Below, one piece after another: positions 8,053-16,858 of a stretch of DNA of 32,201 bases. The notes beneath the pieces were generated by a model that saw nothing but the letters and a program-made list of their open reading frames with translations, was not told where the DNA came from and searched no databases. Position numbers and translations under genes: made by a program. Every line of letters starts with the position of its first letter. The stretch's first letter is position 1. Source of the DNA: Vulcanimicrobiota bacterium (GTDB taxonomy: Bacteria > Vulcanimicrobiota > Vulcanimicrobiia > Vulcanimicrobiales > Vulcanimicrobiaceae); assembly GCA_028287525.1 (NCBI GenBank), contig JAQBPM010000313.1, positions 1 through 32,201 of the forward strand, in the 5' to 3' direction.

Positions 8053-9223
8053 GGGGGGCGGGCGTGAACGTTCGACCTTTCCAGGTGCCGCCTGCGCCGC
8101 GTGCGTGGCGGCGTACGGAGTCGATCGTCATCGCGGTGTAGAGCGCGCCGGCGAGCGGCAGTGCGAGCGCTGCGAGCGGACGCACGCGATACAGACGCAG
8201 CGTCGGCGCGTAGGCGAGCGCCATCGCGCCCCAGGCGACGGCGCCGGGCAGGGCGAGATCGACGCGGCGGCGGCGCGCGCCGGCGACCGTCGCGGCGATG
8301 GGAACGACGTACATCAGCAGCATCCCCGCGACGGTCCCGGCGAGCAGCACCGGCGAGTAGCGCAGCTGCGTATACGCGGTGCGCGCGACCATCGACCAGA
8401 TCGTCGCGAGCGACGCGTACGCGCGGATGCTGCGCGAGCGCGTCGCGAGTCCGAGCCAAAGGCCGCCGCCGCTGCCCTTCACCGCGGCCGCCAGCGCGCA
8501 GTCGTCGATCAGCTCGCCCGCGATCCGCTCGACACCGCCGATCCGTTGCAGCGCATCGTCGGAGAGCAGCACGCAGCCGCCCGCGGCGGCGGCCGTCGCG
8601 CGCGTGTCGTCGTTGACCCATGCGAACGGGTAGAGCATGCGGAAGAAAAAGACGAACGCCGGGATCAAGAGTTGCTCGGCCGCGGATTCGCAGTGCAGCG
8701 CGACCATCTGCGAGACGAGCGCGCGATCCGACGCCGTTGCGGTCGCGACGAGCCGCGCGAGCGTGTCGGGGTCGTGCTCGACGTCCGCGTCGGAGAACCA
8801 CCAGTACGCCGGCCGCGCGCCGCTCGCGCGCGCCGCGGCGACGCCCTCGGCGAGGGCCCACACCTTCCCGGTCCAGCCGTTGGGCCGCGGTTGGGCTTCG
8901 ACGACGCGCGCCCGCTCGTGCGCCGCAAACCCGGCGATGGTCGCCCGCGCGACGTCACCGGTACCGTCGCCGCTGCGGTCGTCGACCAGCGTGACGGAGA
9001 AGCGTCCGGGATAGTCCTGGGCGAGCAACGACCCCAGCGTACGCGCCACGACGTCCGCCTCATTGCGAGCCGGCACGATCGCATGCACGTCGGGAACCGT
9101 CGCATCCGGAACAGGGTCACAGAGGCCGTCGGCACGCGAATCCCAAAACCGACCCCTTGCGACGATGAGACCCACCCATGTCACCGCACCAACCCACGCC
9201 GCAACCCGAAGCACCTTGACCAT
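8012..9223 (-). CDS. hpnB: Hopene-associated glycosyltransferase HpnB (GT2)
   Basis: 403 aa; AIVPARNEADVVARTLGSLLAQDYPGRFSVTLVDDRSGDGTGDVAR, PNGWTGKVWALAEGV, WWFSDADVEHDPDTL, ELIDDCALAAAVK. Confidence 0.9.
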   Translation of the reverse strand: MVKVLRVAAWVGAVTWVGLIVARGRFWDSRADGLCDPVPDATVPDVHAIVPARNEADVVARTLGSLLAQDYPGRFSVTLVDDRSGDGTGDVARATIAGFAAHERARVVEAQPRPNGWTGKVWALAEGVAAARASGARPAYWWFSDADVEHDPDTLARLVATATASDRALVSQMVALHCESAAEQLLIPAFVFFFRMLYPFAWVNDDTRATAAAAGGCVLLSDDALQRIGGVERIAGELIDDCALAAAVKGSGGGLWLGLATRSRSIRAYASLATIWSMVARTAYTQLRYSPVLLAGTVAGMLLMYVVPIAATVAGARRRRVDLALPGAVAWGAMALAYAPTLRLYRVRPLAALALPLAGALYTAMTIDSVRRHARGAGGTWKGRTFTPAPRHSEPVEEPPSSA

Positions 9224-11198
9224 TCACACTCCGCCTTCGAATCGCGACAGCGACCGCCCCTCCGAAACCGAGCTCGATGCCGCGATCGAGCGCGCGGTGG
9301 ATGCGTTGTTCCAGCTGCAGGATCCGGCTGGGTACTGGTGGGCGGAGCTGCAGTCGAATGTCACGATCACGGCGGAAGTCGTGCTGCTGCACCACGTGTG
9401 GGGAACGTTCGACCGTGTCCCGCGCGCGGCCGCGGAGAAATATTTCCGCGAGAACCAGCGCCAGCACGGCGGCTGGGAACTTGCTTTCGACGACGGCGGC
9501 GAGCTGAGCGTGAGCGTCGAGGCGTACATGGCGCTTCGCCTCCTCGGCGTGCCCGTCGATGATCCCGCGCTGCAGCGCGGGCGCGCGTTCATCCTCGCGC
9601 GCGGCGGGATCAGCGCGAGCCGCATCTTCACCAAGATGCACCTGGCGCTGCTCGGCGCATATGAGTGGAGCGGGCTGCCGTCTCTGCCGCCGTGGCTGAT
9701 GGTGCTGCCGGAACGCGGGCCGTTCTCGATCTACGATCTCTCGAGCTGGGCACGCGGGAGCACCGTCCCACTCATCTTGCTGTTCGCGAAGAAACCCGTG
9801 TACGGGCCGCGCTTGAACCTCGACGAGCTATATGCGGAAGGACGCGCCAACGCCCAGTTCACGCTGCCCGCGGCGCGCGGCGCGCTGGAATCGTTCTTCA
9901 ACGCGCTCGATGCGGCGTTCAAGTGGTCGGAACGCACCGGACTCGTGCCGTTTCGCGAACGCGGGCTCGCGCTTGCGGAGAAATGGACCGTCGAGCGGCA
10001 GGAAGAGACGGGCGACTGGGGCGGGATCATCCCCGCGATGCTCAACGCGATGCTGGGTCTGCGCGCGCAGGGTTATACGGTGGACGATCCCGTCGTCGTG
10101 CGCGGTTTCGCGGCGCTCGACGGCTTCACCATCACCGCCAAGGGCGCGTACCGCGTGCAGCCGTGCATCTCGCCGGTGTGGGACACCGGCCTTGCGGTGC
10201 GGGCGCTCGTCGATGCGGGCGTGCGGCGCGACGACCCGCGCCTGGTGCGCGCGGCGAGCTGGCTGATGGACAAGCAGATCGTGGCGCGCTACGGCGACTG
10301 GGCGGTGAAGAACCGCACCGGAAAGCCCGGCGGCTGGGCGTTCGAGTTCGAGAACGCGTGGTATCCGGACGTCGACGACACCGCGGTGGTCGCGATGGCG
10401 CTCGCCGCGGTCGACCATCCGCAGCCTGAACGCATCGGCGCGTCGCTCGAGCGGGCCGCGCAGTGGGTTGCGACGATGCAGTGCCGCAGCGGCGGCTGGG
10501 GCGCGTTCGACGTCGACAACGACAAGGACTGGCTCAACCGCATCCCCTACGGCGATCTGCAGGCGATGGTCGATCCCAATACGGCCGACGTCACTGCGCG
10601 CGTGCTCGAGATGGTCGCGCGCGGCGGGCTCGAAGGCTTCGATCGCGCACGCTTCTCGCGCGGCCTCGACTATTTGCTCGCGGAACAGGAAGCGGACGGT
10701 GCATGGTTCGGCCGCTGGGGCGTCAACTACGTCTACGGCACGAGCGGCGCGCTCGCGGCGCTGGCACCGATCACCGTGCAGGGAGCGGGAAGTTCAGCGC
10801 GGATGCGGCAGGTCGACGCCGCCGTCGTGCGCGGCGCCGTGTGGCTGAAGAGCGTGCAGAACGCCGACGGCGGCTGGGGCGAGACGACGGCGAGTTACGC
10901 CGATCCGGCAGTGCGCGGCGTCGGGCCGAGCACCGCGAGCCAAACCGCATGGGCGCTGATCGGACTGCTGGCCTGCACGCAGCGCCACCCGCCGATCGCG
11001 GACGAGTTCGCGCCGGCGATCGAACGCGGCGTCGCGTATCTGCTCGCGATGCAAACCGCGACCGGAACGTGGGACGAGCCGCAGTTCACCGGGACCGGAT
11101 TTCCGGGGCACTTCTACTTGAACTACCACCAGTACCGGCTGAACTTCCCGCTCTGCGCGCTCGGCCGTTACGCCGCGATGCGTCGCGCCTCGGGTTGA
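9216..11198 (+). CDS. shc: Squalene-hopene cyclase
   Basis: ELDAAIERAVDALFQLQDPAGYWWAELQSNVTITAEVVLL; catalytic DxDD-type motif in WYPDVDDTAVVAMAL; multiple QW repeats (QNADGGWGE, QCRSGGWGAFD). Candidate start TTG 9216; an in-frame ATG lies further upstream. Confidence 0.95.
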   Translation: MTIHTPPSNRDSDRPSETELDAAIERAVDALFQLQDPAGYWWAELQSNVTITAEVVLLHHVWGTFDRVPRAAAEKYFRENQRQHGGWELAFDDGGELSVSVEAYMALRLLGVPVDDPALQRGRAFILARGGISASRIFTKMHLALLGAYEWSGLPSLPPWLMVLPERGPFSIYDLSSWARGSTVPLILLFAKKPVYGPRLNLDELYAEGRANAQFTLPAARGALESFFNALDAAFKWSERTGLVPFRERGLALAEKWTVERQEETGDWGGIIPAMLNAMLGLRAQGYTVDDPVVVRGFAALDGFTITAKGAYRVQPCISPVWDTGLAVRALVDAGVRRDDPRLVRAASWLMDKQIVARYGDWAVKNRTGKPGGWAFEFENAWYPDVDDTAVVAMALAAVDHPQPERIGASLERAAQWVATMQCRSGGWGAFDVDNDKDWLNRIPYGDLQAMVDPNTADVTARVLEMVARGGLEGFDRARFSRGLDYLLAEQEADGAWFGRWGVNYVYGTSGALAALAPITVQGAGSSARMRQVDAAVVRGAVWLKSVQNADGGWGETTASYADPAVRGVGPSTASQTAWALIGLLACTQRHPPIADEFAPAIERGVAYLLAMQTATGTWDEPQFTGTGFPGHFYLNYHQYRLNFPLCALGRYAAMRRASG

Positions 11199-12082
11199 GC
11201 GTCCTTCGCCGGCAGCGGCGGGAGCATGCGCAAGCCGATCAGTGCGGCCGTTGCAAGCGCCGGCATGAGACGCGGCTTGATGAGCCGCGGGTCGAGCCGC
11301 GCCATGTGCCGGCGATTCTCGGCGAGCGCCGTCTCCAGAAACATCACGGGTGTGATGCCGTCCACGATCGCCTTGATCTGCGCGCTCTCGATATTCGGCA
11401 GCGGGTTACCGGCATCGCCTTGCGCCGTGCCCACGATCGCGCGCAGGTGATACTTCACGCTGCCGTAGGCTCGCTGGAGGAGGCCGTCGCGTCCGGCGCG
11501 CGCCTCTTCGTAGTGCCACCAGTTGATGAAGAACGCGATGTGGCGCGCCTCTTCCCACAGGACGTTATCGAAGATCGAGAGCAGCGATTCGGGAAAGAGC
11601 TGCTTCTGACGCGCCAGCGCAAACGCGCCGAAGCCGACGAACGAGTCGGTGCACTCACCGAAACCGAAGACCAGAAAATCCTCGCGGCGCACCGGCGGAT
11701 CTGCGGCGGGCAACGCCGGAGCATCGATACCGTAGCGTTCGAGCACGTGCGACATCAGTCGCCCGTGACGCGTTTCCTCGACGCCCTGCAACGCGACGGC
11801 TTCGCGGATCAGCGGATCGTCGAGGGTCTGCGCGAACGTGGTCACCATGCGGCCCGCGCGTTGCTCGATGGAGCGCGCGTAGCTCCAGAGCGGAAACGAG
11901 CGCAGCCGTTCGAGATGGAGCCCGTCGAGCACCGGCCAGGGGAGCCGTTCGGGCTCGTACGGGTCGTGTGTGTCGATGAAGGTGCGGCAGAACAGCTCGC
12001 GATGCGCCGCGGTTCCCGGTTTCATGGCCGGCTCTTCCGCCAAGCGGGCCGCGTCATCCTGGGCTCGACCGTCGTCGTTCAA
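11168..12082 (-). CDS. Ferritin-like / RNR-R2-like di-iron protein embedded in the hopanoid cluster
   Basis: Two ExxRH di-iron-type motifs: GVEETRHGRLMSHVL and LWEEARHIAFFINWWHYEEAR; helical 304-aa protein. Confidence 0.7.
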   Translation of the reverse strand: MNDDGRAQDDAARLAEEPAMKPGTAAHRELFCRTFIDTHDPYEPERLPWPVLDGLHLERLRSFPLWSYARSIEQRAGRMVTTFAQTLDDPLIREAVALQGVEETRHGRLMSHVLERYGIDAPALPAADPPVRREDFLVFGFGECTDSFVGFGAFALARQKQLFPESLLSIFDNVLWEEARHIAFFINWWHYEEARAGRDGLLQRAYGSVKYHLRAIVGTAQGDAGNPLPNIESAQIKAIVDGITPVMFLETALAENRRHMARLDPRLIKPRLMPALATAALIGLRMLPPLPAKDAQPEARRIAA

Positions 12083-12183
12083 CCCCGGGACGCGACTGCC
12101 ACCGATGGGCGTTGCCGCGTGTCGTTGGGCCTGACGGCGAGCGATCGGGCGCGCCGCTCGTCGAGAGGAGGTGAGGAACTCCA

Positions 12184-13224
12184 GTGCTGGCTCAGGAACG
12201 GTCGGTAACCGTCGCGACCCGTGAATCGAGGCTCATCCTTCCGCGCGTCTCGCGCACGTTCTCCCTCGGCATCAAGCTGTTGCCTGCGCGCCTCGAGCCG
12301 CCGGTTCGCATCGGCTATCTGTTGTGCCGCATCGCCGACACGGTCGAGGACGACGTGACGCTGACGCCGCAACGCAAGGCGGCGCTGCTCGACACCTTCC
12401 TCGCTTGCTTCGACGACGAGGCCGCGGCGGACACGTTCGGTACGGTCGGCGCAGAGCTCACGACGAGCGAGGACTACCAAGCACTCGTCGCTGCTACGGG
12501 GCACGTGTTCCTGATGTGGCGGATGCTCGAGCGGCCGACCCGCGAGATCCTGCGCCGTTGGGTCGAGGAGATGGTCCGCGGAATGCGGCGCTTCGTGCTA
12601 GCGCACCCCACGGGAATTCGGATCGCGAGCGTCGGCGAGTTTCGCGAATATTGCTACTACGTGGCCGGAACGGTCGGACATCTGCTCACCGAACTCTGGT
12701 ACGAGCACTCGTACGTCGTCGGGCAACGCACGTACGCGCGACTGCTCGAGAACTGCGAAGCCTTCGGCGAAGCGCTGCAGACGGTCAACATCCTCAAGGA
12801 CATCGCCTGGGACGCCGAACGCGAGAACGCGATCTACATTCCTTCGGAGCTTCTGAACGCGGTCGGCAGCGGCCACGACACGATCCTGGGAGCGGAACGC
12901 CGCACCGCGAATCGCGACGCGCTGGTTCCGCTGATGCAGCTCGCTCAAGACGATCTCGAACGCGCGCTGTCCTATATCGAGGCGCTCCCCGCGGCAGCGG
13001 TTCGGATTCGGCTCTTCTGCGTGCTGCCGGTTCTGTTCGCGATCGCGACGATGCGCGAGCTCGAAGGGACCGAGGCGATGCTGGTCCCGGGCGGCGGCGT
13101 GAAGATCGAGCGGGCGGAAGTGCGCGCACTCGTCGTCGCCGCCTCCACCTCGACGCTCACGAACGCGTCGCTGCGCTGGCTTGCCGACCGCGTGCGCAAA
13201 CGCCCCTTCGTCTTCGGCCGCTAG
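12184..13224 (+). CDS. Squalene synthase (squalene/phytoene synthase family, resembling the eukaryotic FDFT1 type)
   Basis: GTG start with SD GAGGAGGTGAGG upstream; RTFSLGIKLLP, LCRIADTVEDD, YCYYVAGTVGHLLTELWYEHS, LQTVNILKDIAWDAE, RLFCVLPVLFAIATM. Confidence 0.88.
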   Translation: MLAQERSVTVATRESRLILPRVSRTFSLGIKLLPARLEPPVRIGYLLCRIADTVEDDVTLTPQRKAALLDTFLACFDDEAAADTFGTVGAELTTSEDYQALVAATGHVFLMWRMLERPTREILRRWVEEMVRGMRRFVLAHPTGIRIASVGEFREYCYYVAGTVGHLLTELWYEHSYVVGQRTYARLLENCEAFGEALQTVNILKDIAWDAERENAIYIPSELLNAVGSGHDTILGAERRTANRDALVPLMQLAQDDLERALSYIEALPAAAVRIRLFCVLPVLFAIATMRELEGTEAMLVPGGGVKIERAEVRALVVAASTSTLTNASLRWLADRVRKRPFVFGR

Positions 13225-13234
13225 TCAGCCGAAA

Positions 13235-14242
13235 TTGTCGCGCACCGCGTTCGTCACCGGCGCCTCCGGTTTCGTAGGTGCGAACCTCGTGCGTGCCCTC
13301 CTGGCAGCCGGCTGGCAGGTGCGTGCGCTGGTGCGCTACGGCGCGCCGTCGCTGGACGGCCTCGACGTCGAGCGCGTCGCAGGCGACGTCTTTGCGCCGG
13401 AGCTGTCCGATGCGATGCGCGGCTGCGAGGCCGTCTTCCACGCGGCGGCGTTCTACAGTCTCTGGCACCGGGATCGCGCGGCGCTGATGCGCGTCAACGT
13501 CGACGGCACGCGCAACGTGCTCGCCGCCGCGCGGGCAGCGCATGTGCCGCGGGTCGTGCACACCAGCTCCGTCGCGGCGATCGGCGTACGGCCGGACGGG
13601 TTCGCCGCGGACGAGTCGTACCAGAGCCCGCCGGAGGCACTGATCGGGGCGTACAAGCGGTCCAAATACCTGGGAGAACTCGAGGCGCGCCGCGCTGCCG
13701 CCGCCGGCCAGGACGTCGTGATCGTCAATCCGGCGACGCCCGTCGGCCCGTGGGACGCCCGGCCGACGCCGACCGGCGAGATCATCGTGCGCTTTCTGAA
13801 CGGCCGCATGCCTGCGTACGTCGATACCGGCCTCAACCTGGTCGACGTCGCGGAGGTCGCGGAAGGTCACCTGGCCGCGTACGAACGGGGCGTCGCCGGC
13901 CAACGGTACATTCTGGGGAACGAAAACCTCACGCTGCGCGCGCTGCTGGAACGCCTTGCCATCCTGAGCGACCGCCCGGCGCCGCGTTTGCGCCTGCCGC
14001 GCGCGATTCCGCTCGCCTACGCGGCGTTCGGCGAGTTCGTGCTGGCGCGCGTCGGGATCACGCCGGACGTCTCCTTCGAAAGCGTGCGCATGGCCAAGCA
14101 GATGATGTTCTACGACGCGACGAAATCGGTCACGGAACTCGGACTTCGCCACCACGATGGAACCCTCGCGCTCGGGTCTGCGGTCAGGTGGTTTCGAGAA
14201 CACGATTACGCCCCGGCAGGCGGGCGTCCAACGGAGGATTGA
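13235..14242 (+). CDS. hpnA: Hopanoid-associated sugar epimerase HpnA (NAD-dependent epimerase/dehydratase)
   Basis: Candidate TTG start [23 protein letters not shown] (ORF track starts at 13181); [56 protein letters not shown]. Confidence 0.88.
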   Translation: MSRTAFVTGASGFVGANLVRALLAAGWQVRALVRYGAPSLDGLDVERVAGDVFAPELSDAMRGCEAVFHAAAFYSLWHRDRAALMRVNVDGTRNVLAAARAAHVPRVVHTSSVAAIGVRPDGFAADESYQSPPEALIGAYKRSKYLGELEARRAAAAGQDVVIVNPATPVGPWDARPTPTGEIIVRFLNGRMPAYVDTGLNLVDVAEVAEGHLAAYERGVAGQRYILGNENLTLRALLERLAILSDRPAPRLRLPRAIPLAYAAFGEFVLARVGITPDVSFESVRMAKQMMFYDATKSVTELGLRHHDGTLALGSAVRWFREHDYAPAGGRPTED

Positions 14243-15261
14243 TGGCGGTCTCACTCAAGCAGGTTATGGCAGTCGGGTCGTACGTCGTGCGCCAACGCAT
14301 CGCGGGCCGCAAACGGTATCCGCTCGTGCTGATGCTCGAACCGCTCTTCCGCTGCAACCTCGCCTGCGGCGGCTGCGGCAAGATCCAGCATCCGGTCGAA
14401 GTGCTGCGCAAACACCTCACCCCCGAGCAGTGTTTCGCGGCCGTCGAGGACTGCGGCGCGCCGGTCGTGGCCATCCCCGGCGGCGAGCCGCTGCTGCACC
14501 CGCAGATCGACCAGATCGTCGCCGGCCTGATCGCGCGCAAGAAGTTCGTGTACCTCTGCACCAACGGGATTCGCCTGGAGCAGAGCCTCGAGAAGTTCAC
14601 GCCGTCGCCGTACTTCTCGTTCAGCGTCCATCTCGACGGTTTGCGCGAAGAGCACGACCGCGCCGTCGACCGGGGCGGGATCTTCGACATCGCGGTCAGC
14701 GCGATCAAAGCCGCCAAGGCGCGCGGCTTCCGCGTGACGACCAACACGACGATCTTCAAGGACGCCGATCCCAAGCGCGTCGCGGAGTTCTTCGACTTCG
14801 CCACCGACGAGCTCAAGGTCGACGGGATGATGATCTCGCCCGGCTACCCGTACGAAAAAGCGCCGGATCAGGAGCACTTCCTGCAGCGCGATCAAACGAA
14901 GTCGCTCTTCCGCGAGATCATGGCGCCGTACCGCGCCGGGAAGAAGCGCTGGCAGTTCAACGCCAGCCCCTTCTTCATCGACTTCCTGGTCGGCGAAAAA
15001 GACTACGAGTGCACGCCATGGGGGATGCCGTCGTACAGCCTCTTCGGCTGGCAGAAGCCGTGCTATCTGCTCGGTGAAGGGTACGCCGACTCGTACCAGC
15101 AGCTGCTGGACGAGACCGAGTGGGACAACTACGGGCACGCCAGCGGCAATCCGAAATGCACCGACTGCATGGTGCACTCGGGGTTCGAAGCGACAGCGGC
15201 GGCCGACGCGATGCGGCCCGGTAACGTCCTGCGCGCGGTGCGCGGCGTGCTGGCCAAGTAG
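14242..15261 (+). CDS. hpnH: Adenosyl-hopene transferase HpnH (radical SAM)
   Basis: ATG overlaps hpn[26 protein letters not shown] radical SAM Cx3Cx2[24 protein letters not shown]. Confidence 0.93.
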   Translation: MAVSLKQVMAVGSYVVRQRIAGRKRYPLVLMLEPLFRCNLACGGCGKIQHPVEVLRKHLTPEQCFAAVEDCGAPVVAIPGGEPLLHPQIDQIVAGLIARKKFVYLCTNGIRLEQSLEKFTPSPYFSFSVHLDGLREEHDRAVDRGGIFDIAVSAIKAAKARGFRVTTNTTIFKDADPKRVAEFFDFATDELKVDGMMISPGYPYEKAPDQEHFLQRDQTKSLFREIMAPYRAGKKRWQFNASPFFIDFLVGEKDYECTPWGMPSYSLFGWQKPCYLLGEGYADSYQQLLDETEWDNYGHASGNPKCTDCMVHSGFEATAAADAMRPGNVLRAVRGVLAK

Positions 15262-15266
15262 CGAGA

Positions 15267-16265
15267 TTGCAGACTCGTCCCACGCTCGAAGCGTTCGAGC
15301 ACTATCTGGAGAGCGCCATCGACCGGCTCGATGACGGCTCTCCGAACAGGGCGCTGATCCGCGAGCATTTCGCGCTCGACGATCCGCACGGCAAGCGCGG
15401 GAAGCGCCTGCGCCCGCGCATCCTGCTCAGCGTCGCCGAGACGGAAGGGGGCGGCGCCGAGCGCGCCTTTCCCGCGGCCGCGGCGCTCGAGCTGCTGCAC
15501 AACTTCTCGCTGGTCCACGACGACATCGAGGACCGCGACGAACTGCGTCACGGGCGGCCGACGCTGTGGGCGCGTTTCGGCATCCCGGCGGCGCTCGAAG
15601 CGGGCAACGCATTGTGCGCGCTCAGCTACCTTACGCTGATGAACGACACGGACGGTCTTCCCGCGGCGACCGTCGCGGCGATGGCCTCCGCGCTCTATCA
15701 CGCGCACTATCGCATGTGCCAGGGTCAAGCGTACGACATCGGGTTCGAGACGGCGCCGTCCGTATCGTTCGGCGAGTACGTCACGATGATCGAAGGAAAG
15801 ACCGCCGCGCTGTTCGCCGCGGCGTGCGAACTCGGCGCGCTCGCCGCCGGCGCGTCGCGCGAACGTGCCGCCGCCTACGCGCGCGTCGGCCGCGCGTACG
15901 GTTTGGCGTTCCAAGTGCGCGACGACGTGCTCGGGACGTGGGGCGCGACGCACGAGACCGGCAAGCCGAGCGGCGCGGACATCCGCCGCCGCAAATGGTC
16001 GTTCCCGGTGGTCTGGTCGCTGGACGGAAGCCCCTCCGCCGATCGCGCGACGATCGCCGATGCGTACGCGTCGATCGGCGAGATCGACGACGCGCGCGCC
16101 GAGCAGGTGATCGCCGCGCTCGAGCGCCTCGGCGCTCAGACCGCCGCCGACAACGCGTGCAACGCCTACATCGCGGAAGCGAACAGCATCGCCGCCGAAC
16201 ACGATCTCGACCGCGACGGCCGCCTCGCCGAGATCTTCACCTCCACCGCCCGCCGCACCGCGTAG
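15267..16265 (+). CDS. Polyprenyl (farnesyl/geranylgeranyl-type) diphosphate synthase
   Basis: TTG start; GKRLRPRILL, LLHNFSLVHDDIEDRDELRHGRPTLW (first Asp-rich motif), FQVRDDVLGTWGATHETGKPSGADI. Confidence 0.88.
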   Translation: MQTRPTLEAFEHYLESAIDRLDDGSPNRALIREHFALDDPHGKRGKRLRPRILLSVAETEGGGAERAFPAAAALELLHNFSLVHDDIEDRDELRHGRPTLWARFGIPAALEAGNALCALSYLTLMNDTDGLPAATVAAMASALYHAHYRMCQGQAYDIGFETAPSVSFGEYVTMIEGKTAALFAAACELGALAAGASRERAAAYARVGRAYGLAFQVRDDVLGTWGATHETGKPSGADIRRRKWSFPVVWSLDGSPSADRATIADAYASIGEIDDARAEQVIAALERLGAQTAADNACNAYIAEANSIAAEHDLDRDGRLAEIFTSTARRTA

Positions 16266-16268
16266 CCC

Positions 16269-16348
16269 CGTCACCCTGAGCGCCTTTATCGGCATCGAAG
16301 GGCGAGTGGACGGGCCCAAACCCTTGTCATCCTGAGCTTGTCGAAGGG
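16269..16348 (+). repeat. Left inverted-repeat arm of a GIY-YIG element
   Basis: ...ggcatcgaagggcg-agtggacgggcccaaacccttgtcatcctgagcttgtcgaaggg; near-identical to the reverse complement of 16761-16848. Confidence 0.85.
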
Positions 16349-16395
16349 CGCTCTGGGCGGGCTCAAACCGTTGTCATCCTGAGCTTGTCGAAGGG
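16326..16395 (+). repeat. Tandem GTCATCCTGAGCTTGTCGAAGGG units (47-bp offset)
   Basis: Identical 23-mers at 16326-16348 and 16373-16395, with related intervening sequence. Confidence 0.85.
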
Positions 16396-16688
16396 TGGTT
16401 CGGTCCGTGGACATGTGATAAGCGACGGATTTCGTTCCAATCGCCGGCGATCAACGCCCGTTTTTTCGCGCGACGCCAGCCTTTGAGACGCTTCTCGGCA
16501 AAGATCGCCTCGTCAGGGGTCGAGAACGATTGTACGTATACGAGCTTCACCGGGCGGCGGTGGTGCGTGTAACACGCAGGATCCCAGCCGCTCGCGTGTT
16601 GCGCGACGCGCACGTCCACGTTTGAGCTAACGCCGACGTAGTAGCTGTCGTCCCGGCATTCGAGCATGTAGACCCAATATTGCTTCAC
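16374..16688 (-). CDS. Small GIY-YIG nuclease-domain protein (YhbQ/UPF0213-like)
   Basis: Candidate GTG start 16688: MKQYWVYMLECRDDSYYVGVSSNVDVRVAQHASG...AIFAEKRLKGWRRAKKRALI; stop codon inside the left repeat (tail ...HPSTSSG*). The ORF track extends it to TTG 16772. Confidence 0.85.
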   Translation of the reverse strand: MKQYWVYMLECRDDSYYVGVSSNVDVRVAQHASGWDPACYTHHRRPVKLVYVQSFSTPDEAIFAEKRLKGWRRAKKRALIAGDWNEIRRLSHVHGPNHPSTSSG

Positions 16689-16760
16689 GCCGGTACAGTC
16701 GCGACGAACGCACCCTTCGGCAAGCGCACGGCGTCCTGCGTCGCGGCGCGATCGGGGCTC

Positions 16761-16848
16761 ATCCTTCGACAAGCTCAGGATGACAGGGGCTTAGGCCCGT
16801 CCACTGCGCCCTTCGATGACTTTAGCGGCGCTCGGGGTGGGGTGACAG
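16761..16848 (-). repeat. Right inverted-repeat arm of the GIY-YIG element
   Basis: Reverse complement reads gtcatcgaagggcgcagtggacgggcctaagcccctgtcatcctgagcttgtcgaagga. Confidence 0.85.
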
Positions 16849-16858
16849 CGATTTGCTC

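Larger units (their letters stand above)
16269..16848 (-). mobile_element. Candidate ~580-bp GIY-YIG/inverted-repeat element
   Basis: One GIY-YIG ORF bounded by ~80-nt imperfect inverted repeats, nearly filling the intergenic space between two convergent genes. Confidence 0.5.

Noticed and set aside
9063-9215. N-terminal extension of shc to 711 aa
   Set aside because: Antisense to the hpnB N-terminus with no SHC similarity; a start at or near 9216 is more plausible.
10463-12208. 581-aa plus-strand ORF
   Set aside because: Alternative frame over shc and antisense to the di-iron gene; Arg-rich with no domain.
16249-16275. Target-site duplication flanking the GIY-YIG element
   Set aside because: No convincing direct repeat could be seen immediately outside the two inverted arms, so no TSD is claimed.
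16270-16395. Repeat cluster as a CRISPR array
   Set aside because: Only 2-3 units, intervening sequences are themselves related rather than unique spacers, copies are dispersed and inverted elsewhere, and no cas genes are present.
16374-16772. 132-aa version of the GIY-YIG ORF starting in the right-hand repeat
   Set aside because: The N-terminal ~28 aa are Arg-rich and repeat-derived; a GTG at 16688 directly before KQYWVYMLE is a better start, though a longer form cannot be excluded.
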